This document shows, in pieces, positions 1-7,175 of a stretch of 51,573 bases of DNA (the stretch's first letter is position 1; the number at the start of each line of letters is the position of its first letter). The notes under the pieces are model-generated. The model did no database searches. It was given only the letters and a program-made list of their open reading frames with translations, and had not been told where the DNA came from. Source of the DNA: Acidobacteriota bacterium (lineage in GTDB: Bacteria; Acidobacteriota; Terriglobia; Terriglobales; Acidobacteriaceae). The stretch covers positions 1-51,573 of the forward strand of contig JABDBE010000019.1 of the NCBI GenBank assembly GCA_013288805.1, written 5' to 3'. A program made the translations under genes and the position numbers.

Positions 1-383
1 GCAATCCCAGGTTGGTTAACGAAATTGCCTCTGCATGTGCAGAGCGTTCTAATTCGTGATTATCATCCTTGCGCACTCTGAAAACTGGTCAGAATTGATC
101 GCTCCGCAAATAGTGCTGTCGGGAGCAGCCTCAGGACGCGAGGGCCTCGATTGGCAACTTAACCCGTCACAGTACGCCGAATGCTTTGGGCCGCGATCTT
201 ACCTAGCAGAAGGTCAGTCTCGATTCGCCGCTCACACTGAGCGTTTTTGATCAGAGATAAAAGTCCCGAGATGAGAAAGTTCATTACGGAACCATTTGCC
301 AGCGATACGAGTGTGCAGTACGGACTCTGATGTCGAGGAGAAGCGTTCGAGCCACGTCAAGGTTTTGAGGCTTAATGAGTGTA

Positions 384-410
384 ATTGATTCCATAACAAT
401 GTCGGCTCCC
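384..410 (+). repeat. 27-bp dispersed repeat, copy 1
   Basis: This 27-bp stretch, starting ATTGATTCCAT and ending GTCGGCTCCC, recurs in direct orientation at 12157-12183 with a single A/G difference. In both places it abuts other repeated segments: here the 64-bp element 416-479, and there a 52-bp repeat and a group II intron remnant. Its function is unknown. Confidence 0.8.
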
Positions 411-415
411 GCTGC

Positions 416-479
416 CGAGTAAAGTTGGTGGTGCTAAAGCCAACCAACAGGCTCGGGAGAGTCGGAGTAGGGATCATGA
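416..479 (+). repeat. 64-bp inverted dispersed repeat with hairpin, copy 1
   Basis: The reverse complement of this segment is found at 12325-12387 with about 59 of 64 positions identical and one single-base indel. It contains a hairpin whose arms read GTTGGTGG and CCAACCAAC. The copy at 12325 begins inside domain VI of a group II intron remnant and continues into its 3' flank. This copy therefore equals the last 19 nt of that intron plus its 3' flank, inverted. It ends at the ATG of the gene at 476. Confidence 0.8.
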
Positions 480-829
480 AAATCCGCGAACTCGACGCCG
501 CGGAACGTGAGCGCTTTTCCGCTCAGTGGGTCTCATTGCAGGCTCGCTTTGTCGATTATCCAAAAGGAGCAGTCACGGAAGCGGGTGAACTTGTGTCTTC
601 ATTAATGCAGGCTCGCGGCTATCCCGTGACCGATTTTGATCAGTGTGCCGCGGACATTTCTGTCGACCATCCTAAAGTGGTAGAAAATTACCGGTCCGCG
701 CACGCCATAGCATCGCGGCTGGCTAGGGGAGAAGCAAGTACGGAAGATCTTCGCTCGGCGATGATCTATTACCGTTCCCTGTTTGAGGAACTCGTGCAAA
801 TGCCTCTTGAAACCAAAGCCGTAGCCTAA
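476..829 (+). CDS. conserved hypothetical protein, 117 aa
   Basis: A soluble, charged, probably helical protein with no signal peptide or membrane segment. I do not recognise a named family, although proteins with a YRSAHAIA-type segment are, from memory, frequent in Acidobacteriota. The ATG at 476 was preferred to an upstream GTG at 425 because residues before it derive from the inverted repeat 416-479, so that repeat supplies the upstream sequence and possibly the ribosome-binding region (GTAGGGATC before ATG). No functional inference is made. Confidence 0.7.
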   Translation: MKIRELDAAERERFSAQWVSLQARFVDYPKGAVTEAGELVSSLMQARGYPVTDFDQCAADISVDHPKVVENYRSAHAIASRLARGEASTEDLRSAMIYYRSLFEELVQMPLETKAVA

Positions 830-1451
830 ATGGCAGGACGGAAAACCACAGACGAGGACATTCCAGGACGCAGGAGAAAACGATGAGACCCAGCACGCGG
901 GACAAAACCGAAGGCAATTTTACGAAGTGAAAAGAAAGATTAAGGAAGAGATCGGAGCCTTGGAAGACTCGCAAATGCAAGAAGAATGAGGCCCGGAGGT
1001 CGCACGTACCGTGACTGCGCTTGATGGTTGTCAGGCATCGCTGTCCCAACCGTCATTTCTGGTAGTCACGGGGAACGGCCAGAAGACAAATCTGGCGGCC
1101 ATTGTAACGTTGCGCTTGCTGGGACGAGTATCGGCTTGCCGGGCTTGCCCGCTGGCGGTCGGTGATGCGTAGGCGGCCGAGGTGCTTTATCGGGTCGGGT
1201 GTACGCGGCGTGAATGGTTCACTAGTCGACATCTGTAAACACCGTAGCCGAAAAAACATACCGCAGCGGGTGGCGCTGCGCCATCAGAGGAACAAACGAC
1301 CGTGGGCCGCGTAGTTCTTCCACACTCCTGCTCGTTGAACAGATTTTATAACCCGTTGCATATCTGTGAATTGTTCACAAGTGCACAGGATTTGAAATAA
1401 ATGGGCAATTTTCCCGATTTGGGAATGAGGTTGTTCGTGCATCGCGAAGGC
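830..1451. other. intergenic, no supported gene
   Basis: About 620 bases without a convincing gene. A short start at 830 gives an 18-residue Lys/Arg-rich peptide, and a lysine-rich open stretch in another frame ends near 987 but has no start codon. The only clear structure is the palindrome at 1365-1379. Confidence 0.6.
1365..1379. promoter_or_regulatory. CRP-like palindrome
   Basis: TGTGAA and TTCACA arms flank TTG, a perfect 6+3+6 inverted repeat close to the TGTGA/TCACA half-sites of Crp-family proteins. It lies beyond the 3' end of the minus-strand ncRNA at 1452-1585 and 0.9 kb from the Crp/Fnr gene at 2321. No promoter could be assigned to it. Confidence 0.4.
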
Positions 1452-1585
1452 TAAAGGAGAAGGCCGAACCTTGGTGGGCTCGGCCTGAAACGTGCGGTGG
1501 TCTAGATACGAAAAGGAAAGCAGTCGTGAGGGCCCGAACGTCGATACGATCCATCGACACTAACCCATGACTGCCTTGTCAAACA
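1452..1585 (-). ncRNA. structured ncRNA family, copy 1
   Basis: Read on the minus strand, the segment has an outer hairpin (1520-1574) with arms GCAGTC and GACTGC, an inner helix GTCGAT/ATCGAC, and conserved strands ATGGGTTAG and TTCGGGCCCTCACGA. A second GC-rich hairpin (GGCCGA/TCGGCC, 1462-1485) followed by TTCTCCTTT resembles a weak intrinsic terminator. Copies lie at 6029-6115 and 26421-26558. Relative to copy 2 the outer stem changes an A-T pair to G-C, which argues for a selected RNA structure. Ends are estimated from the -10-like box and the terminator. Function is unknown; the Acido-1 and Acido-Lenti-1 RNA motifs reported in this phylum are possible matches that I could not test. Confidence 0.6.
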
Positions 1586-1591
1586 GAGTGC

Positions 1592-1636
1592 ATGATAGTT
1601 TGCCCACGCTCAGCCCGTCTGTTCAAAATTGCTCAC
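1592..1636 (-). promoter_or_regulatory. promoter with palindromic operator for ncRNA copy 1
   Basis: On the minus strand the 18-mer GTGAGCAATTTTGAACAG (1619-1636) matches CTGnnCAAnnTTGnnCAG with one mismatch. After 21 nt comes TATCAT (1592-1597), a good -10 hexamer. This centres the palindrome near -42.5, as in class II Crp/Fnr-activated promoters. The same layout occurs at copies 2 and 3. Confidence 0.55.
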
Positions 1637-1851
1637 TTTACGCACAATTGACTAAGAACCAAGATCGGCTTGGTCGGTGACGAAGCGGTTCTCCTTCAGC
1701 ATGACAACCCTGTGAACACTCATTTCAAACAGAGGTGTTCAATACTGGACAGACAAGCTTTTGACTGGCGAGTAGTTTGGGACATCGTCACAACGCCAGA
1801 CTGCTCCTTGTAAAGTATGATCCTTACGAGGCTGCATTGCGACAAACGAAA

Positions 1852-2043
1852 ATGCTGACGTGCCCCGATTGCCATCAATCGACTAGATATTCCTTCGTCG
1901 ACGAATTTGACCGGGTCGATGCTGGCCGATTCATCTGTGGAAACTGCAAGAAGGAATTCTTCGCGCTCAATAATGTAGCGATGACGAAGGAATTTCAGGC
2001 AAACCTCAAATCTCTTCGCGGAGACCACGCCTATGCTGGTTAA
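1852..2043 (+). CDS. small zinc-ribbon-like protein, 63 aa
   Basis: A CPDC and a CGNC motif about 30 residues apart would make a four-cysteine zinc ribbon. The remainder is charged, with no membrane segment. The start is uncertain: ATG at 1852 places the first CxxC at residue 4, but the frame is open further upstream to a TTG at 1777 and no clear Shine-Dalgarno sequence marks either. The gene is divergent from ncRNA copy 1 and upstream of the Crp/Fnr gene. Function unknown. Confidence 0.55.
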   Translation: MLTCPDCHQSTRYSFVDEFDRVDAGRFICGNCKKEFFALNNVAMTKEFQANLKSLRGDHAYAG

Positions 2044-2320
2044 CCTCTCCAGCCCGAATCCGTACTGAAGGTCGTCATGTGTAAACCACGATCCTGCACC
2101 ATTGCTACGCCCTGATTGGATCATTGGACCAGCGACATGGAGGAGCCCTTGAGCGACTTAACGCCGCTCCTTCTCTCCGCGCTTTGGAAACCATCCGTAG
2201 ATATAAAACCCTTGCGCTTCCCCCGGTCGCTTGTCATAATTGGTGACAGTCTTTCCTACTTCTCGCCTCATTCTTCGATAAGGCTGCGATTTCGTGGCGA
2301 CTTTTCTTTCTGCAAAAGCT

Positions 2321-2977
2321 ATGAGCGCCAAGGAAAAACGCGATTTCGATCCGCATGCATTCCTCAGTACCATCGGCGAGGGCAGGAAATTTGTGCTTTT
2401 CCCGAAGAAAACTGGGATTTTTGCTCAAGGGGATACCGCTGATTCGGTGTTTTACGTCCAAACGGGCAAGGTGAAACTCACCATAGTCTCGAAGACTGGC
2501 AAGGAAGCTACGGTCGGTATATTCGGTGAGGGAGACTTTTTCGGTGAAGGTGCGCTCGCGGGCCAAGCTGTCCGCATGGGCAGTGCGACCGCGATGACGG
2601 ATTGCGCTATTCTGCACATCGACAAGAAAGCCATGATGGAGGCGCTTCATCGGGAACACGAATTGTCGGATATGTTCGTAGCCTATTTGTTGGGTCGAAA
2701 CATCCGATACGAAGAGGATTTGGTTGATCAACTTTTCAATTCCAGCGAAAAGAGGCTTGCTCGGATTCTCCTCCTGCTTGCCCATTTCGGCAAGGACGGG
2801 AAACCCGAATCTGTGATCCCCAGAATCAGTCAGGAGACTCTCGCCGAGATGGTGGGCACAACTCGGTCGCGGGTTAGCTTTTTCATGAACAGGTTTAGGA
2901 AGTTGGGCTTCGTTGACTATGGCGAGGCCGGGCTGCAAGTCCACAGTTCACTTCTCAACATCGTTCTTCACGACTAA
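2321..2977 (+). CDS. Crp/Fnr-family transcriptional regulator
   Basis: A 218-residue protein with an N-terminal cyclic-nucleotide-binding-type beta-roll (about residues 20-115, including the glycine-rich GEGDFFGEGALAG turn), a dimerisation helix with FVAYLLGRNIRYEEDLVDQL, and a C-terminal winged helix with recognition segment TTRSRVSFFMNRFRKLGF. It belongs to a subfamily common in Acidobacteriota; its ligand cannot be read from sequence. Aligned to E. coli CRP, the first recognition arginine is kept but the glutamate position is serine, so the operator need not be TGTGA/TCACA. ATG 2321 was chosen over GTG 2294 because it fits the family's usual N-terminus. The palindromes upstream of the three ncRNA copies are candidate targets. 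An eroded copy of the same C-terminus lies at 26219-26311. Confidence 0.9.
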   Translation: MSAKEKRDFDPHAFLSTIGEGRKFVLFPKKTGIFAQGDTADSVFYVQTGKVKLTIVSKTGKEATVGIFGEGDFFGEGALAGQAVRMGSATAMTDCAILHIDKKAMMEALHREHELSDMFVAYLLGRNIRYEEDLVDQLFNSSEKRLARILLLLAHFGKDGKPESVIPRISQETLAEMVGTTRSRVSFFMNRFRKLGFVDYGEAGLQVHSSLLNIVLHD

Positions 2978-3205
2978 CATTTCATCCCGAACAACCGGAA
3001 CCATGCTCTCCTGCGGACTCTCGGTTTGCCATTTCGTTTGATGGCTTCGGCGAGTGCCGTCTTCCACGATTACATTGTTCCTTCTCTGTTGCCCGCTTAT
3101 CCATGATTCCACGAATCCGGGACGCCCCTTTCAACTGGTCAATTTGCAGTAAGCGAAGCTCCTTGTGGAGTGTTACAGTGGCAGCGGGGCGGTTACCACC
3201 TTCTC

Positions 3206-3247
3206 CTCTTTCAGGTCTTCTGACCTAAGCCAGTCCATCTGAAGTTC
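3206..3247 (+). promoter_or_regulatory. 42-nt conserved leader element, copy 1
   Basis: This 42-nt stretch, beginning CTCTTTCAGGT and ending CCATCTGAAGTTC, recurs at 19670-19711 with 36 of 42 positions identical and no gaps. It can form a short hairpin (GGTC-TTCT-GACC). In both places it lies about 35 nt upstream of the ATG of a small gene, so a 5' UTR or promoter role is likely. Confidence 0.6.
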
Positions 3248-3283
3248 GCCCACCTTAGGTTTTTCAGCGAGAGCGGTGTAGCC

Positions 3284-3465
3284 ATGCCTTTTCAGGCGAT
3301 CTTGCGCGAAGTCGATCAACTTCACACGTCAGCGTGCGACTGGAGGCACTAGCGGAGCAATATCCGCTCGTGTCAGAACCGCTCCTAACAATCGCGGGTA
3401 GCGTGCGCAACGCTGCCACCGTACTGGAGGTGGTAGTCGCAACTAAAGGTCCCAAGCCAATCTGA
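3284..3465 (+). pseudogene. frameshifted small conserved gene
   Basis: Translation starts MPFQAILREVDQLHTS from ATG 3284 and then runs into a stop. From about 3332 a second frame continues naturally with VRLEALAEQYPLVSEP and ends at a TGA at 3463-3465. Together they give one protein of about 60 residues that resembles, from memory, a small helical acidobacterial family. A single indel near 3330 separates the halves. The leader element 3206-3247 sits upstream. Either the gene is dead or the base call is wrong. Confidence 0.55.
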
Positions 3466-3636
3466 GTAGAGCAGACCGACTGCCGGAGCAAGGACAGTTG
3501 CGTTTCACTCCGCCGACTTAGTATCAGAAGTGAGCGGTTTGGATCAGCCGAACTTTTTTTCCAGGCCTATGCTGTATCTATCGAGGATGGGAAGCCGCAG
3601 CAAAGTGTGCTGCGCTGACTCGTGCAAAGGGGAAAT

Positions 3637-3960
3637 ATGACCCGTGTCACTGGAAAGGCGATACCCAAGCTCCGCAACGCTCCCCAACCGCCGCTGTCAT
3701 ATCCCGGCGCGACCCCTGACTCAAACCGCGCCAAGAAGCCGCCGCTTGCAGACCCGCCTGCCGCCGACGAGAAACTCAGTCCCGGAGATCGCGTCGAGGG
3801 TTTGGGCAACTTCGGAAAGCCAACTGGAGAAATCGGCACAGTTGAGCGAACTAACGAAGAGGACGCAGTGGTCAAGTGGGATGATGACGGACGCACGAGA
3901 ATCCGCCAACCGTCGCTCAAGAAGGTTTACCCAATAACAAGGCTTCGGTCGGGTTTGTAG
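3637..3960 (+). CDS. small protein with KOW/SH3-like C-terminal segment, 107 aa
   Basis: The N-terminal half is proline-rich and probably disordered. The C-terminal half (from about residue 52) reads GDRVEGLGNFGKPTGEIGTV followed by a WDDDG turn, a pattern like small beta-barrel KOW or SH3-like modules. ATG 3637 was chosen because AAAGGGG lies at the right distance upstream. There is no signal peptide. It stands alone between a frameshifted gene and the GloVer gene. Function unknown. Confidence 0.65.
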   Translation: MTRVTGKAIPKLRNAPQPPLSYPGATPDSNRAKKPPLADPPAADEKLSPGDRVEGLGNFGKPTGEIGTVERTNEEDAVVKWDDDGRTRIRQPSLKKVYPITRLRSGL

Positions 3961-4302
3961 GAAACTATGGGTACGGAAGACGGCGATGACAAGTTGGGAT
4001 CCGCAGTTTTTGCTGTGAACGGAAGAAGTTTGTCGCCTGGTGCCCAAGCAAAATCCCCTCAATGCGAAATACCCCCTCAACCGTTTGTCGGGTAGCTAAG
4101 ATACAGACGGCAAAATGCCCCCACTGCTCTAGATCCGACCGGCCAACCAGGCTGGCGGGCTCCTTCGCTTCATATAAATGGCCTTTGACGCGATTTCCAT
4201 GATAAAAGCTATCGGTGGAATCTTGGATTCGGAGGAAGTTGATGTCAAGCTCAGGCCAGCACTCAATCGGACAAATACCTCATTGGCGAGCAACGGTTCT
4301 TC

Positions 4303-5556
4303 GTGCTGGTGCTGGCGGTCATCGCGGCTCACGCGGCACAAGCGCAGACTTACGCCTACAGTGTGCTCTACAGATTCAGGGGCAACCCTGACGGAGCAGC
4401 GCCCGAAGCCGGTTTGATCTTGGACTCTTCCGGAAACCTGTACGGCACCACGACATCAGGGGGGAAATACAAAGATTGCCCTGAAGGATTCGGGAATGGC
4501 TGTGGCACAGTGTTCCAACTGAAACCCCTGGCAGGCAACACATGGAAGGAGACAGTGCTCTACAGCTTTAAGGGAGACCCTGACGGAGTCGGGCCTTTCG
4601 CGGGCTTGGTGTGGGACGGGCTCGGTAGCTTGTATGGCACCACCGCGGAGGGTGGTGCTAGTTCTTGCTTTGACAGCAATCCTTGCGGAACGGTGTTCAG
4701 AGTGACGCGTGAATCGAACGGAACATGGCGAGAGAAGGTATTGCACAGCTTCACTGAAAATAACGATGGCGGCTACCCTCGAGCCAACTTAATTCATGAT
4801 CCGGCAGGCAACTTATACGGCACCACTTCGACCGGCGGGGATTCGTTTAACGGGTACGGAACGATGTTCAAAATCAGCCGGGCTGGTGTTTTGACCACTC
4901 TGTACACCTTCACCGACGGGGCGGATGGAGCAACTTCAGAGGCAGGAATACTGCGCGATTCGTCCGGCAACTACTATGGCACGACCAGTAGCGGAGGAGG
5001 CTCGAGCCACAATGGGACTGTGTTTAAATTCGATGCTGCGGGCACTCTCACGACGCTGTACGCGTTCGATTGGGGAGTGGTCGGGGGATCCGAAGCGGGC
5101 GTGATTATGGACAAGTCTGGAAACCTCTACGGCACCTTTCCTGGAGATAACGGATCCGACTACGGAAATATTTGGCAATTGAGTCCTTCCGGCAACCTCA
5201 CAGTCTTGTACTCCTTCACCGGCGGAGCGGACGGAAGAGTGCCCACTGACGGTTTAATTATGGACGAAGCAGGCAGCCTCTACGGCACAGCATCTTTCGG
5301 GGGCGATAAGTCATGCGACAGCGGTAGTGGCTGCGGCGTAGTTTACAAGTTGGCCCACCAATCGAATGGCGACTGGAAGCTGGTCGTGCTGCACACCTTC
5401 AAGGGTGGCTCTGATGGCGAGGTTCCCTATTCAACTTTGCTTCGGGACGCGGTTGGCAATCTATATGGGACCACAGTCGGGGGTGGTTATCAGCACTGCG
5501 TCAACCAGAACGAAAGTTCGTGCGGGATTGTGTTCAGGCTGAGCGTATCGCACTGA
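4303..5556 (+). CDS. GloVer tandem-repeat secreted protein
   Basis: The protein consists of about seven repeats of roughly 45-60 residues, each with a core like NLYGTTSGG followed by GTVFKL and a TVLYSF..G.DG segment. This is the signature of the TIGR03803 (choice-of-anchor GloVer) repeats, probably a beta-propeller or beta-helix exposed outside the cell. The GTG start at 4303 leaves a short signal-like peptide ending AHAAQAQ. The frame is open only back to 4243 and has no better start, so the true N-terminus may have been lost or shifted out of frame. Substrate and partners are unknown. Confidence 0.85.
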   Translation: MLVLAVIAAHAAQAQTYAYSVLYRFRGNPDGAAPEAGLILDSSGNLYGTTTSGGKYKDCPEGFGNGCGTVFQLKPLAGNTWKETVLYSFKGDPDGVGPFAGLVWDGLGSLYGTTAEGGASSCFDSNPCGTVFRVTRESNGTWREKVLHSFTENNDGGYPRANLIHDPAGNLYGTTSTGGDSFNGYGTMFKISRAGVLTTLYTFTDGADGATSEAGILRDSSGNYYGTTSSGGGSSHNGTVFKFDAAGTLTTLYAFDWGVVGGSEAGVIMDKSGNLYGTFPGDNGSDYGNIWQLSPSGNLTVLYSFTGGADGRVPTDGLIMDEAGSLYGTASFGGDKSCDSGSGCGVVYKLAHQSNGDWKLVVLHTFKGGSDGEVPYSTLLRDAVGNLYGTTVGGGYQHCVNQNESSCGIVFRLSVSH

Positions 5557-5867
5557 CGAGGAAACAGAGGCGTGCAATTGGCCTCATCCTCGGGCCGAAC
5601 GCAGCCTAAAGCAGCCACCGAGAATTGGCCGACCTGCCAAATGAGTGTTATCGCGAGTGGGTGTTGAAAAACTACGATCAGCGCAACACCCCGCCGCCGT
5701 CATCTTCCATCCTTCGCGAAGTGCGCGATGAGATGACGGACGTTCCTTGAGCACTGCGAGTGATGCGCCTTTTCCGCCGTGCTGTTAGCGAAAATCGTAA
5801 AATTGTGACAGGTGTCCGAAAGAAATGATCGCGCTGGCAGTAAGATGGCTTGTGAGATTTGCAGTAG
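5557..5867. other. intergenic, nothing recognised
   Basis: No gene, repeat or convincing hairpin was found between the GloVer gene and the structured region that starts at 5868. Confidence 0.5.
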
Positions 5868-5952
5868 GTGGGGCGGGGCACCAAGAGCCTCCCAGTCTCC
5901 CTAGAAACCAAAGGAGACGCTCTCGGCCCCGCCCCGCTAGACTTACCGCCCA
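5868..5952 (-). ncRNA. putative small RNA with long GC-rich hairpin
   Basis: On the minus strand TATAGT (5953-5958) is followed by TGGGCGGTAAGTCT and then a long hairpin. Its outer arms are GGGCGGGGC and GCCCCGCCC, with an inner paired block GTCTCC/GGGAGA. The start region matches that of the putative sRNA at 33588-33647 (TATAGT..GCGGTAAGT). There is no uridine run after the hairpin, so the 3' end is uncertain. It is divergent from ncRNA copy 2. Confidence 0.45.
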
Positions 5953-5978
5953 ACTATAGCCACTTCTTTTTCTAAAAA

Positions 5979-6022
5979 CTGTGCAATTTTGAGCAGTCAA
6001 TCCTTCGTGTGCGCGGTAACAC
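5979..6022 (+). promoter_or_regulatory. promoter with palindromic operator for ncRNA copy 2
   Basis: The 18-mer CTGTGCAATTTTGAGCAG (5979-5996) fits CTGnnCAAnnTTGnnCAG exactly. Exactly 20 nt further on lies TAACAC (6017-6022), a weak -10 candidate at the same spacing as in copy 3. The palindrome also lies just upstream of the divergent minus-strand sRNA promoter. Confidence 0.5.
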
Positions 6023-6028
6023 TGTAGC

Positions 6029-6115
6029 CAGTAACTGCGGTTATGCAAGGCTGTCAGGCGGTCATGGGTTAGCGTCGATTTATCCGACATTCGGACCCTC
6101 ACGACCGCCTTTTTC
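6029..6115 (+). ncRNA. structured ncRNA family, copy 2 / leader
   Basis: The conserved hairpin occupies 6057-6109 with arms GGCGGTC and GACCGCC, the inner helix GTCG/CGAC and the strands ATGGGTTAG and CCCTCACGA. It is followed directly by TTTTTCTT, so here the conserved hairpin itself looks like an intrinsic terminator. Unlike the other copies it lacks the second downstream hairpin. The small gene at 6151 begins 36 nt later on the same strand, so this copy could be a 5' leader or attenuator for it. Confidence 0.6.
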
Positions 6116-6150
6116 TTGCGAATGACAGGCAAGACTCCGAGGAGATGAAC

Positions 6151-6315
6151 ATGGCAATCTGGGAATATCTAATCACCACTTTTTCAGGCAAGCCCGAAGA
6201 TTTGCACACGTGGTTGAACGAAAAAGGCAAAGAGGGATGGGAACTCGTCCACGTAGAACAGCCGAACTACTGGTTCAAGAGACAGGAAGGAATGATGGGG
6301 AGCAGAGCTGCATAA
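6151..6315 (+). CDS. DUF4177-like small protein, 54 aa
   Basis: The protein begins MAIWEYLITTF and contains LNEKGKEGWELVHVEQ and YWFKR, matching the layout of DUF4177-type proteins (N-terminal WEY strand, LN..G.EGWELV helix-strand, terminal FKR strand). It has no signal peptide. A good Shine-Dalgarno (GAGGAG) precedes the ATG. It lies 36 nt after the terminator-like ncRNA copy 2 on the same strand, suggesting leader control. Molecular function is unknown. Confidence 0.7.
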   Translation: MAIWEYLITTFSGKPEDLHTWLNEKGKEGWELVHVEQPNYWFKRQEGMMGSRAA

Positions 6316-6336
6316 GCAGGTTACACCGTAGCTCCT

Positions 6337-6564
6337 TCAACTGCTGACATTCGGGTCAACAGATATTTGCCACTTCTTCAGCAGCCGCTCAGGAACGTAG
6401 CAACGGTCTTTGTTACTCTTACACCATTGCCGCAGCTCGTCCGAAGTTTCGCAACTCTGCTCAGTCAGACCGAGCTTCTTGACTTGCTCTTCGAACGCGG
6501 TTGGAAGAGCGTGGGCGGCTTCCATCGGCTTCCCCCATCTCGGATTTCCGCGACTGCGTACCAT
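6337..6564 (-). CDS. small conserved protein, paralogue of 18364-18618
   Basis: A soluble protein of about 75 residues, strongly similar to the product at 18364-18618. Shared blocks include RGNP.WGK, PTAFEE, LGL.EQ, a central cysteine followed by W-C-K-x-N-K-D-R-C-YVPE, and the C-terminus SVDPNVS. Three conserved cysteines could bind metal. The start is ATG 6564 or the adjacent GTG 6567, with GGAG a few bases upstream. It lies downstream of the zinc-ribbon gene 6670-6837 on the same strand. Function unknown. Confidence 0.7.
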   Translation of the reverse strand: MVRSRGNPRWGKPMEAAHALPTAFEEQVKKLGLTEQSCETSDELRQWCKSNKDRCYVPERLLKKWQISVDPNVSS

Positions 6565-6669
6565 CACATGAATACTCCGTCCGGCGCAAAAACGGCCCAA
6601 CGGTGGGCGTTGGGCCAAATTAAGGAAGGACAACTGAACAGAGAATTGTACACCTGTCGCCCCGGTGGG

Positions 6670-6837
6670 CTAGGCTTTGGGCGGTTTCGCCACCTGCTCC
6701 AACCGCGCCCTGAGCAACCAGCATTCTTCGTGAACAGGTTTCCCATTCTGATCAGTAACGGCGATCTTCGGATCCAAGGGCTTATTGCAGATGCTGCAGA
6801 GTAGCAGCTTGCGGAAAAAATCCAGGACTATTGCCAT
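6670..6837 (-). CDS. tiny CxxC protein, paralogue of 33218-33388
   Basis: A 55-residue protein beginning MAIVLDFFRK. It carries CSICNKPLDPKIAVTDQNG and KPVHEECW, nearly the same as the product at 33218-33388. The CxxC and the later H-EEC supply four potential zinc ligands, so a small treble-clef or ribbon fold is plausible. CGGAGG precedes the ATG. About 95 nt upstream of the start is also conserved between the two loci, so gene and control region are duplicated together. Probable role in nucleic-acid or protein binding is only a guess. Confidence 0.75.
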   Translation of the reverse strand: MAIVLDFFRKLLLCSICNKPLDPKIAVTDQNGKPVHEECWLLRARLEQVAKPPKA

Positions 6838-6936
6838 TTTGGGTGGCCTCCGAAAAAGGAATCATCGGATCGCACAAGAGACCGGGGGCGCTGGGCACGG
6901 CGGAGAGATGTGTAAAGGGACTATCAAAGTCTACAC
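6838..6936 (-). promoter_or_regulatory. conserved 5' region of the zinc-ribbon gene, copy 1
   Basis: This region matches 33389-33490 over about 95 nt with scattered substitutions. Shared blocks on the minus strand include TTTACACATCTCT/CTTACACATCTCT, CCGCCGTGCCC, CGGTCTCTTGTGCGA and GATTCC. Such conservation outside coding sequence suggests a long regulatory leader, a promoter, or a recent duplication unit. Confidence 0.6.
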
Positions 6937-7175
6937 CAGAACGCATTGCCAGCTCGGAGATTGGTCTTGCATTCGCGTTTGCGGTGTGTCGGAGAGCGAT
7001 TTGCGCCCGTCCCAAGAGTCAACCAGGGGTTTTGAGTGTAATCGAAAGAATGGGCATTTTGCCACCCTCCAAAAAACCTGGGTCCCGTAGCCCCTCCCCG
7101 AGAGGCGAAAAATGGGGGTCTGATTTCGTTATTTTGGGCCTCAAAGAATGATTAGTTTTTTGGAGCGTGTGATTT

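Noticed and set aside
830-987. possible lysine-rich micro-gene
   Set aside because: The peptide from ATG 830 stops after 18 codons, and the longer lysine-rich stretch is in another frame without a start. I could not connect them confidently.
1053-1259. 68-residue minus-strand open frame
   Set aside because: Composition is unlike the neighbours, and there is no Shine-Dalgarno or motif.
2234-2944. 236-residue minus-strand open frame
   Set aside because: It is antisense to the Crp/Fnr gene, whose motifs are unmistakable.
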